From Acinetobacter brisouioides (GTDB taxonomy: Bacteria; Pseudomonadota; Gammaproteobacteria; Pseudomonadales; Moraxellaceae), in the NCBI RefSeq assembly GCF_004331075.1, contig NZ_SJNX01000005.1, positions 62,001 to 126,000 of the forward strand: DNA of 64,000 bases, in the 5' to 3' direction. This document shows, one piece after another, positions 38,751 to 47,551 of the stretch. A model generated the notes under the pieces. It ran no database searches, had not been told where the DNA came from, and was given only the letters and a program-made list of their open reading frames with translations. The position numbers were made by a program, and so were the translations under genes. Each line of letters begins with the position of its first letter. The stretch's first letter is position 1.

Positions 38751-39791
38751 TCAGTCATCGCTATAGATCTGAAAACGTCGTGTACCTGCTTTGTTTTGCG
38801 GAAACTGCTCAAGCATTTCAGGATGAAGTTTGAGTAAGGCTTTACTGTCTAAGCTGATTGAATCTTTGGATTTCTTCCACGTCACTGAACCATTGGCAAA
38901 GGTTGCTCGTTCAGCATCCCCGATCAACATCTGGATTTGATGCTTAGTTTCATCAAAGTTATTTTGATGTTTTTCAATCTGAAGTTTTTCTTGGGTCAGT
39001 TGAGTAAACAACTGATTGGCTTGTTCGTTATGACTCAAGTCTTCAACAGTCAACGGAATATGTTGTGGATAAAGCTGCTGTATTGCTTTAGCTGCCGATT
39101 CACTGGCATCCACATCAGGCGGTGTGTCTTTTTCCACACACTCCCAGAAGTAACTTTCTGCATTGATGATATGCTGGATCACGGATTCGGAACGAGTCAC
39201 TTTGAAAATTTTAGTTTCATGTCCACAGATCAGCACACAAACATGTGCCGCCTGTTTACCTGTCACTGCCAATTGATGTTGTACCTGACACAATACATAT
39301 AAAGGCACGCCATCTCGCCAAAGTTTTGCGCCGTACTCACCTGCTGTTTTGCATTCCAGAATTTGGACTTCATTGCTACCCACAACGGAGTAGTCCAGAT
39401 TGGCAAGCATAAAATGCTTATCAGGATCTGGATGCTGAAGCACTGCATTGATTCTGCGTACCTTGTTATTGGTATGCATGCTGTAGTACTCAGCTACCAA
39501 TGGCTCTAGCTGCTTACCCCAATATAGAGGAGCTACACCTGAACTTTCATCTTCAATCGATTGTTTGACTCGCCCTGTCTTGATCATCCAAAGTTCGAGC
39601 ATCGACATATAGGGATTCAATCCACAGGCTGCTGCACAATCACTACTGCCAATGCCTTGTCGTCTGACTTCAAGCCAGTCAGATTGAGTCATATTTTTGG
39701 TATTGACCAAGCGTTTTGCTGTAAACAATTTTGGGGCAATAAAGGGTTTACTGGCTTGTTGAAGGGATGGGTTTAATATTGCTGTATTCAT
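38751..39791 (-). CDS. YqaJ-family viral recombinase / phage-type exonuclease
   Basis: 346 residues from the ATG at 39791, with GAGGAAG upstream; in-frame codons reach 39848 but overlap this site. The lambda-exonuclease-like core shows WLEVRRQGIGSSDCAAACGL near residue 40, LYWGKQLEPLVAEYY near 90 and the nuclease D/E-x-K as VQILECKTAGEYGAKLW near 150. YqaJ nucleases resect double-strand ends for single-strand annealing recombination in phages and ICEs. The C-terminal part is helical (EQANQLFTQLTQEKLQIEKH). It lies between DUF932 and RDF-like genes; no Bet/RecT/Erf annealing protein is recognised nearby. Confidence 0.85.
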   Translation of the reverse strand: MNTAILNPSLQQASKPFIAPKLFTAKRLVNTKNMTQSDWLEVRRQGIGSSDCAAACGLNPYMSMLELWMIKTGRVKQSIEDESSGVAPLYWGKQLEPLVAEYYSMHTNNKVRRINAVLQHPDPDKHFMLANLDYSVVGSNEVQILECKTAGEYGAKLWRDGVPLYVLCQVQHQLAVTGKQAAHVCVLICGHETKIFKVTRSESVIQHIINAESYFWECVEKDTPPDVDASESAAKAIQQLYPQHIPLTVEDLSHNEQANQLFTQLTQEKLQIEKHQNNFDETKHQIQMLIGDAERATFANGSVTWKKSKDSISLDSKALLKLHPEMLEQFPQNKAGTRRFQIYSDD

Positions 39792-39838
39792 ATCTTGCTT
39801 CCTCATTTTTATATGGGTGATGGCAAATAAAGGGCATA

Positions 39839-39865
39839 AAAAAACCACACCCGAAGATGTGGTTT
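39839..39865 (-). terminator. Terminator after the DUF932 gene
   Basis: AAACCACATC-TTCGGG-TGTGGTTTTTT on the minus strand, about 83 bases past the DUF932 stop and just before the YqaJ gene. Confidence 0.8.
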
Positions 39866-39947
39866 AATTATTTTTAAAATGTAAATTTAGCTTTAAAATC
39901 GCTAATATAGGTCTAACTTTCCATTGCAAAAAACTTAACTTTCTACG

Positions 39948-40991
39948 CTATGACACCATGCGTAAAGCCTGCTCCAGTCCACGTTGTTTGATCGCTGCTC
40001 CTGCACCAAACCAAGCTGAATCCAATCGATGATCTGTACTCATGGCACGACGCTCGTGATCGATAAATTCCGTGATTGAACAGAGTAATCCGTAAGCCGT
40101 GTCCTTAGACGATGAAAGTGTTGCACCTCGTCCCTGACCATTAAACATGTCCATTGCTTTAGTCATCGCCTTGGCATTTGGCTCAGCTTTTTCCTTGGCA
40201 TTTGCCTGCGCTGCCTGAGTCGCAAAATCACGGTAGAACTGGATGATGTTGTCCTCTTGATCAACAATGCTCATCGTGGTGTTGTTAAACACTGCATCGA
40301 AATAAGCAGCTGCTTCACCTTGGGTGACTTTACGCTGACTGAGCTGCTTCATCTCATACATGTGTTCATCCCATGCACGAACTGAAATACCCAATTGCTG
40401 TTTGACCTTATCTGCATCAAACTTGGTGCTATGCGGAACTTTCACTACACCTGCACTACTGTTCTGACCACGTAAAGCAATCGCCAAGGTGTTGTTGCAG
40501 ACGACACGGATGGAAGTGAATTGTGCTGTTGTGGCAAGCGTACCGTCACATGCAGTTGCAAGAAGAATATAGCCATTGCTGACATCCTTTCCTTTTAGTG
40601 CTGCACTTTGTCCAGTACGTGCCAATGCCCAAAATTTCTTGCCGCCTTTAAGCACACCTGCGGTTTCCAGCTCAAAGCCTGATTGTTCAGTTAAATCACG
40701 ATAGAACTCTAAGATCTCGCGAGGTTGGACTTCCTGAAAACGTTGGCTAACGACTGACAACGGTGCATGGGTATCAGAACGGTACAGTACGCGCTGTTCT
40801 TCATACGGCATGATGATGCTTTGCCCACGTTCATTCTGTGCCATATAACTGACATTGGATGACTCGATACGCCAGTCCATGCCTGCCTGTTGTGCCCAAA
40901 CTTCAATCGGTTGGTTTTGACTCAGTTGATTCCCTAGTCCATGCCAAGGGGTTTCACCGACATAAGCCATTTGTTCAAGTTGATGTGCCAT
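39948..40991 (-). CDS. DUF932 / phage-plasmid-like protein
   Basis: 347 residues. The N-terminus HQLEQMAYVGETPWHGLGNQ is the hallmark of the DUF932 (TIGR03299) family common on plasmids, phages and ICEs. Further conserved segments: VSQRFQEVQPREILEFYRDL, GKKFWALARTG, and the central VCNNTLAIAL. Its function is not established; the family often travels with recombination genes, as here. A single leftward gene with its own terminator. Confidence 0.88.
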   Translation of the reverse strand: MAHQLEQMAYVGETPWHGLGNQLSQNQPIEVWAQQAGMDWRIESSNVSYMAQNERGQSIIMPYEEQRVLYRSDTHAPLSVVSQRFQEVQPREILEFYRDLTEQSGFELETAGVLKGGKKFWALARTGQSAALKGKDVSNGYILLATACDGTLATTAQFTSIRVVCNNTLAIALRGQNSSAGVVKVPHSTKFDADKVKQQLGISVRAWDEHMYEMKQLSQRKVTQGEAAAYFDAVFNNTTMSIVDQEDNIIQFYRDFATQAAQANAKEKAEPNAKAMTKAMDMFNGQGRGATLSSSKDTAYGLLCSITEFIDHERRAMSTDHRLDSAWFGAGAAIKQRGLEQALRMVS

Positions 40992-41035
40992 AGTTTTATT
41001 CCTTTTTAAAATAATGTTAAAAATTGGATCTGTTC

Positions 41036-41323
41036 TTAATTCAGATATTGGATGGGGAACTTTTGGTAGCAGTTATGACAGAAGCACAAGCTTTGCTGCG
41101 GAGGTGTACTTTGCTCTGTAAATGAATTAAACAAACCACCAAGTACAGTTCCTGCAATTCCTCCAACGATGGGAGGCAGGTTCAAAGACTTCGCAACAGT
41201 TGTGCCTAAGGCACCTAATGCTGCGGGTGATGCAAGATTTGATAATGTTGAATTTGCTTGTTGTATGTTTGCTTCAACAATCATGATGTCGGTTGAACGA
41301 CAAAAGGGACAATTCAAGCTCAT
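41036..41323 (-). CDS. Small double zinc-knuckle, glycine-zipper protein
   Basis: 95 residues from the ATG at 41323, which has AGGAG six bases before it. A longer frame to 41383 would translate through a hairpin and is rejected. CPFC lies at the N-terminus and CHNC at the C-terminus, so a zinc ribbon could be formed from the two ends. Between them is a hydrophobic glycine-rich segment (LPPIVGGIAGTVLGGLFNSF) that may cross or dip into the membrane. I do not recognise the family. Part of the island's leftward gene series. Confidence 0.6.
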   Translation of the reverse strand: MSLNCPFCRSTDIMIVEANIQQANSTLSNLASPAALGALGTTVAKSLNLPPIVGGIAGTVLGGLFNSFTEQSTPPQQSLCFCHNCYQKFPIQYLN

Positions 41324-41348
41324 GACTCGACTCCTAAATTCAGGGCAT

Positions 41349-41375
41349 AAAAAAGCCTGTACGATGACAGGCTTT
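41349..41375. terminator. Hairpin upstream of the zinc-knuckle gene
   Basis: AAAGCCTGT-ACGATG-ACAGGCTTT, a 9-bp perfect stem with A run on one side and T on the other. It could end transcription coming from the right on the minus strand. Confidence 0.65.
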
Positions 41376-41526
41376 GATTCCATATTTTCATGTGTACTCG
41401 AAAGAGCTTCATGATTCTCATTAGGATGTTATGTACTTGAAATAATTTAGAATGTGATTCAACTTATTCGTTGATTTGTTATATAAAATCAGTACGATAA
41501 AAAAATACAAAAATAGCTTTAAAATT

Positions 41527-41850
41527 ATGACACACATTCGAATTTCAGATTTTTGTGCAAAGCATGGATACACGGAGCATCAAATCAGACATGCCACTCG
41601 TACAGGTAAATTAGAAAGAGTTACTAAAGGAATCGTGGACGAACAACATGCGCTTAAAGCGATGTCTTACGCCAAACCGTTAAAGGCAAAAAAACAGACA
41701 AAGACTGCAACTGATACTGTCGGTCAACCAGATCACCTTGCATTATCAAACCCAACTTCAGAAAGACCTGAATTTTTATCTTTGGAATGGTTTAAGTCAA
41801 AGATGGGATCTGTAAAAGAAGGGGGGCGTGTTTTCCCTCCTGATGAATGA
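41527..41850 (+). CDS. Small putative DNA-binding protein
   Basis: About 107 residues from the ATG at 41527; an upstream in-frame TTG at 41476 is less likely. The N-terminus ISDFCAKHGYTEHQIRHATRTGKL has the look of a short helix-turn-helix or excisionase-like fold followed by a strand (ERVTKGIVDEQHAL). The middle is rich in Lys, Thr and Pro, and the tail ends MGSVKEGGRVFPPDE. No family is recognised. It is the only rightward gene in this part and could regulate its neighbours. A GC-rich hairpin follows the stop. Confidence 0.5.
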   Translation: MTHIRISDFCAKHGYTEHQIRHATRTGKLERVTKGIVDEQHALKAMSYAKPLKAKKQTKTATDTVGQPDHLALSNPTSERPEFLSLEWFKSKMGSVKEGGRVFPPDE

Positions 41851-41872
41851 TTTGCGTAAAGTACATTTGATT

Positions 41873-41897
41873 ACAAAGGGGGTGTACCCCCCTTTGT
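41873..41897 (+). terminator. GC-rich hairpin after the small DNA-binding gene
   Basis: ACAAAGGGGG-TGTAC-CCCCCTTTGT, 10-bp perfect arms, 22 bases after the stop. No T run follows. Confidence 0.55.
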
Positions 41898-41961
41898 ACT
41901 TTCAGATATTCAGCTAAATATAATATTTACCTTTGTGCCATCTCCTGACACTTTCAATAAA

Positions 41962-43173
41962 TCATTCAATTGCTTTAACCTCAACCAAGTCTGGCAGTTG
42001 ATAATCATCAAAATTCTTATGCTTTAAGTAATGGCGGTACATTTGACTAAAAATAGATAAAGCTTTCTGCTCAAGTTGATGCTGCTTCCCTCTTTCATTT
42101 AGCACAAAAAAACGCTGCTTCAATTCATCCTCAAACTCATCAGAAAATAAATATTGGTATTTATTTATAACAACAAAATCCATGCCTGTATCATCTCGGC
42201 CAAGAGCGTCTTGTCTAAACAATCTTTGCAAAAGAATCAGGATGATACTTTCTTCATCTGTTTCAGCTTCACGCTCCGCCTCATTCATCAGATGGTAAAA
42301 TGAATTCCATGTTTCATATTCCCCCTGATGGACATCATCAATTCGATAAAATAAATTGCTGGTCTTTCTCGACGTGATTAATGGCAATTCATGACCTTGA
42401 GGTGGCATAGCAAAGGCATGAGTCTGATCATAACTACTGGTAAACAAAACTGCTTTAAACTGCTCATTAAAACTCATTGCCTGATCAAATTTTTGCTCCA
42501 AACATAAAGTATAGTATTTTTCTAAAGCAGCTTGCGCACGTTCAAAATAAGACTGGTATACCATAAGCAATGCTTGCTGTTTGGCACGGATTTTATTGTT
42601 TGCTTGAATCTCTTTTTTGATCACTATTTCGTGTTTAGCAAGCACTGCATAACACCAGTGTAAAACCCAGTATAGTGCTAAGGCTAAGCTTTTCTTTTTG
42701 TTATTTTCTACATACTCAAGGCTATCAATCAACTCAATGATGCTGTCTAAATGAGCTAATACAGATTCATCTGTGTTATAGAGTTCCCGAAGCATAGCGA
42801 TCAATTGGTCAGGATGTCGAATACACTCTCCCTCCCCCTTAAAACCATGCATTGTCAGCTGGGCAACAAGTCCACCTAAAATATAGAAATGCTCTTTACT
42901 GTTTAAACCTGTTTTCTTACAGATGAGCTGTTCAAGTGCTTGATCAAGTCCAATGTGATGATTCCAGCCTACAGGCTGATAAGTCGGAACATTCAAAAAA
43001 AGACGAGTAGAAACGAAGCCAACTTGCTGAAAATGATATTTATCTAAACCACATAGACAAGCAAGCAAATCATAGCCATGTGAAGATTTTAATGGCTCAA
43101 ATTCACAATTATAAAAAGCGATTTCTGAATTAAGACGCTCAACGAGAGATTTCGTATGCTTTGCGATTGGCAT
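41962..43173 (-). CDS. Island protein of unknown function
   Basis: 403 residues from the ATG at 43173 (MPIAKHTKSLVERLNS), supported by AAGGAT seven bases upstream; a longer frame to 43194 is possible. The protein is soluble and helix-rich, with conserved-looking HHIGLDQALEQLICKKTGLN, LGGLVAQLTMHGFKGEGECI and YQSYFERAQAALEKYYTLCL. I cannot assign a family. The AT-rich composition matches the surrounding island. The stretch 43174-43566 to its right holds no clear gene apart from the open frame described for the next one. Confidence 0.55.
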   Translation of the reverse strand: MPIAKHTKSLVERLNSEIAFYNCEFEPLKSSHGYDLLACLCGLDKYHFQQVGFVSTRLFLNVPTYQPVGWNHHIGLDQALEQLICKKTGLNSKEHFYILGGLVAQLTMHGFKGEGECIRHPDQLIAMLRELYNTDESVLAHLDSIIELIDSLEYVENNKKKSLALALYWVLHWCYAVLAKHEIVIKKEIQANNKIRAKQQALLMVYQSYFERAQAALEKYYTLCLEQKFDQAMSFNEQFKAVLFTSSYDQTHAFAMPPQGHELPLITSRKTSNLFYRIDDVHQGEYETWNSFYHLMNEAEREAETDEESIILILLQRLFRQDALGRDDTGMDFVVINKYQYLFSDEFEDELKQRFFVLNERGKQHQLEQKALSIFSQMYRHYLKHKNFDDYQLPDLVEVKAIE

Positions 43174-43566
43174 GACTGATCCTTTAAGATTCACTCAATA
43201 TAAGGTGCACAGCTTTAAACCTCATATCGGGATCAAAAGATCACAGTTATGAATAAATGTTTATAAAAAGAAGTTTTAACTGTTTTTTTTACTAATTGCT
43301 GTGCTAGTAGGGTCAATATCACCTGTAGCAGATTATTTACTATGCTTATTTTGATGTCAACTCGAATCTACATCATTTGATTTTTTCTTTTTAGTGCCGA
43401 ACTTTATAAGCTTGTTTGGCTAAAACCAGCCATGATTTTATCATTCAAATGCTGATCTACATCGTCAGTCGATTTTGACAGACCATTTACTCAAAGCACA
43501 CTCAAAATTAAGCAAGCACAGTCATTTCTCGATAATTGGGATAAACATCCTGAAGTACTCACTGCC

Positions 43567-43932
43567 ATGATGGAATCCGATATTGATCCCAACAATCCTG
43601 AATATAGTAATAATATTCCGATGGAGATGGAGCAACCAGAGGTATCAGTTCGTGCCAGAATTAATAGTCGGGAATCTCAATCAGCGTTTAACGTGTCTGG
43701 GGCAATTGAGTATATTTTGGAAATTCAGTCCATCACTGAACAACCCTTCTCTTTACAGGGATTAAATATTAATCGTGGTCGCTGTGGTTTTTATACAGGA
43801 GATTTCTATAGCAAAATTCCGGTGCAAATGAACTATAGCTCTAGTGTATCTTATCTGCTGAAATATCTTGGTAATCAGGTACTTGAAGCTGAAATGATTA
43901 CAGATCAAGGTAATGTAAATCCGTCGTTCTAA
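43567..43932 (+). CDS. Short acidic protein, possibly 5'-truncated
   Basis: 121 residues from the first ATG. It is acidic at the start (SDIDPNNPEYSNN) and strand-rich afterwards (VSVRARINSRESQSAF, EYILEIQSITEQPF). The same frame stays open for 37 codons upstream, back to a TGA at 43453-43455, and reads like protein (VDFDRPFTQSTLKIKQAQSF, then LDNWDKHPEVLTA). It contains no ATG, GTG or TTG. The gene may therefore be a 3' fragment of a longer one whose start was lost. Function unknown. Confidence 0.4.
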   Translation: MMESDIDPNNPEYSNNIPMEMEQPEVSVRARINSRESQSAFNVSGAIEYILEIQSITEQPFSLQGLNINRGRCGFYTGDFYSKIPVQMNYSSSVSYLLKYLGNQVLEAEMITDQGNVNPSF

Positions 43933-43945
43933 TAGCAAGATAGAA

Positions 43946-43972
43946 GAGAACACTTCTGTTTGCAGTGTTCTC
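43946..43972. terminator. Hairpin between convergent genes
   Basis: GAGAACACT and AGTGTTCTC pair across a 9-base loop. It lies between the stop at 43932 and the stop of the leftward gene at 43989, so it may serve both. Confidence 0.6.
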
Positions 43973-43988
43973 CACTTAAAATTAATAA

Positions 43989-44921
43989 TTAAAGACCTCT
44001 ACGCCATTCCACCTCATACTGACCTGTGCCAAAAGTCCTCATTTGTGGAGATGTTTTTACACGTAAATGTTGGTCTTCTTTTTCAGGATTAACCAAATAC
44101 ATCGCTGCACGAATAGCATTTGTAAATTGTATTGGTTGATCGCGATGGATCATTCCAATCCCAAGCAAACTATTTTTATCAAATTTTTCTTTGTTTTCTT
44201 TGGTATTACAATTGTAGTAAGTACCCTGTTGATTGGTGATTTGCACCCAATACTCAGCCACCTGTTTTGCTAAACCTGAATCTTCATGATGTCTATTCCC
44301 ATCGTAGATGAGTAATAGATGACAATGATAGCCTTTTTTAGCACCCTGCTCTAATGCCCAAGCAAAACCTTGTAAACCACTAAAACAGGTATCCTTATTT
44401 GACATTCGATTGCGTAGTATTCTCAATGCCTCATAAAAATCTTCTATGTCCCAATAAACTTGTTTTGCTTTAAGAATACCAATATCTACCCGTACAAACA
44501 GCAATCTAGCATAGTGTGTAAGCAGTTGCTTGAGGTAGTATTCAAGCTTAAAACGATTACTTTGTTCTTGATATTGAAAATCTAATTTTTCTCGTAACGC
44601 ATTTTTCATCTCATACTGAATCATGCCCTGAATATAAAAAATATGATTCAGTTCAAACTTAAGAATATCTGTATACATTTGGAAATCGAGTTTTTCCATG
44701 ATGTAATCAACAAGAACGATGACTCTTTTAAAAACTCGTATGATTCTAGAATAAGTAAAATCTTCTCTGTAAATCTGCTTAAACCATACTATTGCTTCCA
44801 GCAACTCTCGTTTGAATTCTTCATGATCATCAACAAATTGCTCATGGCATGTACTGACCATAAAATCTTCTATGGAAATAAGAATAGATGATTCATTTTC
44901 TAATGGACTATTCTGGGACAT
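43989..44921 (-). CDS. Inovirus Gp2/YagK-YfjJ-like protein A
   Basis: 310 residues from the ATG at 44921, behind AAGAGAG; a longer frame reaches 44951. The C-terminal half has the family pattern: LLFVRVDIGILK, GFAWALEQGAKKGYHCHLLL (with an H-x-H), AEYWVQITNQQGTYYN, a lone Arg helix (AIRAAMYLVNPE) and the ending MRTFGTGQYEVEWRRG. Such proteins are found in filamentous phages, cryptic prophages (YagK, YfjJ of E. coli) and satellites. A role in replication is suspected for some, but not proven. It diverges from a paralogue across an AT-rich repeat region. Confidence 0.75.
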   Translation of the reverse strand: MSQNSPLENESSILISIEDFMVSTCHEQFVDDHEEFKRELLEAIVWFKQIYREDFTYSRIIRVFKRVIVLVDYIMEKLDFQMYTDILKFELNHIFYIQGMIQYEMKNALREKLDFQYQEQSNRFKLEYYLKQLLTHYARLLFVRVDIGILKAKQVYWDIEDFYEALRILRNRMSNKDTCFSGLQGFAWALEQGAKKGYHCHLLLIYDGNRHHEDSGLAKQVAEYWVQITNQQGTYYNCNTKENKEKFDKNSLLGIGMIHRDQPIQFTNAIRAAMYLVNPEKEDQHLRVKTSPQMRTFGTGQYEVEWRRGL

Positions 44922-44989
44922 TTGGATTCTCTCTTGAAACATAAGGTTCATATGTAAGGGAGAGATATAAAATTTTACTGATCATGTTT

Positions 44990-45020
44990 CTCAGCAGGAT
45001 GTTGTAGTCATCCTGCTGAG
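44990..45020. other. Perfect 12-bp stem-loop between divergent Gp2-like genes
   Basis: CTCAGCAGGATG-TTGTAGT-CATCCTGCTGAG. It lies upstream of both divergent genes, so it is not an ordinary terminator for either. It shares the CTCAGCAG arm start with the stem-loop after dusA (19342-19374). Confidence 0.6.
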
Positions 45021-45171
45021 CTGAATAAGCTCATAGACTTTGGAACATACTATAGGGTTAGTTCTAAATGTTTTACACTGTGTCATTGGTACATGATCTA
45101 TAGCCCATTTGAGTATGGGCTATACTGTGCTAAGCAACTCACTGTATTGAATTAACTAGATAAGATATTGT

Positions 45172-45283
45172 TTATATTATTAATATATATTACTTATAGT
45201 TAATAATATATATTACCTGTTAAGTATCTTAATCTGTTGTTTCGATAAGTTCGTTCATCTACATAACGCTAATCGCCGATGTA
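45172..45283. other. AT-rich repeat region, possible replication origin or operator
   Basis: The 13-mer TAATATATATTAC occurs at 45181-45193 and again at 45204-45216, 23 bases apart (about two helical turns), inside an almost pure AT tract. A palindrome CCGAT-GT-ATCGG follows at 45272-45283. The whole sits between two divergent Gp2-like genes, 380 bases apart. Origin function is a guess from position and composition. Confidence 0.4.
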
Positions 45284-45330
45284 TCGGATTTTGCTTAGGC
45301 TAAAGTTACGCCACTTTTTATTTTAGAGCT

Positions 45331-46380
45331 ATGATGAATAACCTTAACCCCCCCTCTACTACTCAAGATGAAAATTTAACAAAAAGCGTAGGTTCTCAGG
45401 GAACTTATGAGCTTAAAGTATTTAATGAAAATGAAGCATATCGTCAACTTGAAATCATTCAGCTCATTTTACATATAAGAAAATTTGAAAAAAAACCTAT
45501 CTACTTACCACATCAAAAAAAGCAAAATATTTATTCGATTGCTGATAAAAATATACATGACTCACTCCGAAGAATTGATCCTCACTACTTTGAAGATGAA
45601 ACTTGCACAAGTCCTGAAGTGGACTTATTTCGCAAGGTATTGAAAGAAAATATAACGCTTCATCATTTAACAGTTAGTCAGAGTGATTTTTGGATTAGAA
45701 GTCATAATGATGCTATCGCCCTAGCACCCAATCAATTTATTTTAAAAGCTGAAATTTTAAATGACTTTTGCCATCAGATTGCCTGTTCAATTGCAAGCGA
45801 TACAAGCTATCGAAAAGCACTCCAGTTACGCCAAGAAAAAAGCATCAATCAGAACAAGAAGATCAAACGACTGGTTAAAAAATTATTAAATACATTCAGA
45901 AGATTACTTATCATTAAAATGGATTTTTCCATACATACTGATCATACAGTCACGCTTGAATTATTAAAAACTTACCTGCGGATGTTCATCAAAAAACTTC
46001 ATGCACCGAATGATATAGTTCCGCCCATTGTTGGTTTTGTTTGGAAATTAGAATACTCAGTATTGAAAAGATATCACTATCATTTTCTATTTTTCATGGA
46101 TGCGAATACTTTTATAGAAGATAAAAACTTTGCCGATAAACTTGGTGAATTATGGCAAAACATAACCTTAAAAAAAGGGATTTATCAAAGCTTCAATCAT
46201 GACAAGCGAGTTGATAAAAATCTTGCTATTGGTATGCTCACTTACGATGATCAAGAAAAAATTGATGCATTACATGTGATGATTGATCACATTACCAAAA
46301 CAGAGCAATTCATCATAGAAAAAGGGCAAATTAATCAACGAACTTTTGGTTATAGCACTCGTAAGTACGCAACAAGGTAA
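45331..46380 (+). CDS. Inovirus Gp2/YagK-YfjJ-like protein B
   Basis: 349 residues. The C-terminal half repeats the plan of protein A: LLIIKMDFSIHTDHTVTLEL, IVGFVWKLEYSVLKRYHYHF (H-x-H kept as HYH), LGELWQNITLKKGIYQSFNH, and the ending QRTFGYSTRKY. The N-terminal part (residues 1-110) is unlike protein A. The start has TAGAG six bases before. It diverges from protein A and is followed 112 bases later by a third, more distant relative. Confidence 0.72.
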   Translation: MMNNLNPPSTTQDENLTKSVGSQGTYELKVFNENEAYRQLEIIQLILHIRKFEKKPIYLPHQKKQNIYSIADKNIHDSLRRIDPHYFEDETCTSPEVDLFRKVLKENITLHHLTVSQSDFWIRSHNDAIALAPNQFILKAEILNDFCHQIACSIASDTSYRKALQLRQEKSINQNKKIKRLVKKLLNTFRRLLIIKMDFSIHTDHTVTLELLKTYLRMFIKKLHAPNDIVPPIVGFVWKLEYSVLKRYHYHFLFFMDANTFIEDKNFADKLGELWQNITLKKGIYQSFNHDKRVDKNLAIGMLTYDDQEKIDALHVMIDHITKTEQFIIEKGQINQRTFGYSTRKYATR

Positions 46381-46492
46381 ATCAAGTACCCTATAATGAT
46401 TTACCTAAATTTTGCAGAAGAGTAGTTCAAAATATTTTAGAATCTACTTTCATCAAGATAGGAACACTATCAACTTGAATAATAGAGTTTTT

Positions 46493-47485
46493 ATGAGCAT
46501 GCAAATAGACCCAATAGATTTGAAATTCACTCACGATCAAATATATTTCTGTGTTAATGAACACAACCTACTCACCATGCAAAAAATTTCAGAAATCATC
46601 ACAAACCCAAGTTACAGCCCCTTCAAATTAAAAACGACCAAAAAGGGTAAGTACTATGTCAGTAATAGTCCTCATACAGATCACATATTTGAACTTTTAC
46701 AAAATTTTCCTGGCATAAGTTCTGTGTTACTCGAACATCCATTATTCAAGCTCAGTCGAAGTGTTAGGGCATTACAAAAAGCTTATTCAAACTTAGGATA
46801 TGAATTGGATCAACCAATTAATCCTTTGCTGTTGCCTCATGAGCAATACGTCAACGCTATTTTGCCTATTGTAAATGGATTCGTAAATGAATTAAAAAGA
46901 GACTCAACGAGTCGAATGGCAATGACTGACAGACACCAACGCTTAGAACTAATTAATGAGATAAAAAAAGCAAACGCGCGTGTAATGAAAAAGCTTTTTA
47001 AAACCCAGCAGCGATTTAACCTTAATATTTTTACATATATATTCCATATGGATAAATGTGAATCACGTGATAAACCGTTTATTGAGCAAGGGCTTACACA
47101 ACAAATTTCAAAAATGATTGATCAATTTCATGAAAATTACAAATCAGAAATTTTAGAATTATTTTTTCGAGTTCAACGTGATTTATCAAATAATTATGTA
47201 CTGACTGTATATAGTGCAACAGAACGTGAATGTGAACCGCTTTCAATGAAAGATTTCATTCCTCTACGAAATGGCAATTCTCTCATCATCACCCCTCACT
47301 CCAATATTACATTAAGCGCTCATGAAGTCGATTATCCGATGGATATTCAGGATGTTGAGGGCACAAATGAAAAAAGATGGAAAGCGATCTTCAGCGAACT
47401 ACTTGCAAAATACCACTATGTCTATTATGAATCTGAATATGTATCGCCCAAATTCATTTACAAAGATTGTAGCACTAACTATTAA
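46493..47485 (+). CDS. Diverged Gp2-like protein C, unknown function
   Basis: 330 residues if started at the ATG at 46493; an in-frame TTG at 46412 would add 27. The order of segments is like that of its two neighbours (helical N-terminus, then NLNIFTYIFHMDKCE, LELFFRVQRDLSNNYVLTVY), but the H-x-H motif and the RTFG ending are missing. I read it as a degenerate or repurposed paralogue, although the similarity is too weak to be sure. It is transcribed with protein B. Confidence 0.5.
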   Translation: MSMQIDPIDLKFTHDQIYFCVNEHNLLTMQKISEIITNPSYSPFKLKTTKKGKYYVSNSPHTDHIFELLQNFPGISSVLLEHPLFKLSRSVRALQKAYSNLGYELDQPINPLLLPHEQYVNAILPIVNGFVNELKRDSTSRMAMTDRHQRLELINEIKKANARVMKKLFKTQQRFNLNIFTYIFHMDKCESRDKPFIEQGLTQQISKMIDQFHENYKSEILELFFRVQRDLSNNYVLTVYSATERECEPLSMKDFIPLRNGNSLIITPHSNITLSAHEVDYPMDIQDVEGTNEKRWKAIFSELLAKYHYVYYESEYVSPKFIYKDCSTNY

Positions 47486-47551
47486 TTGTGAAAGATTGGA
47501 CACACTATTTTGTTAATTTTACAAATAAATCAATAAAACATATATTTACAT

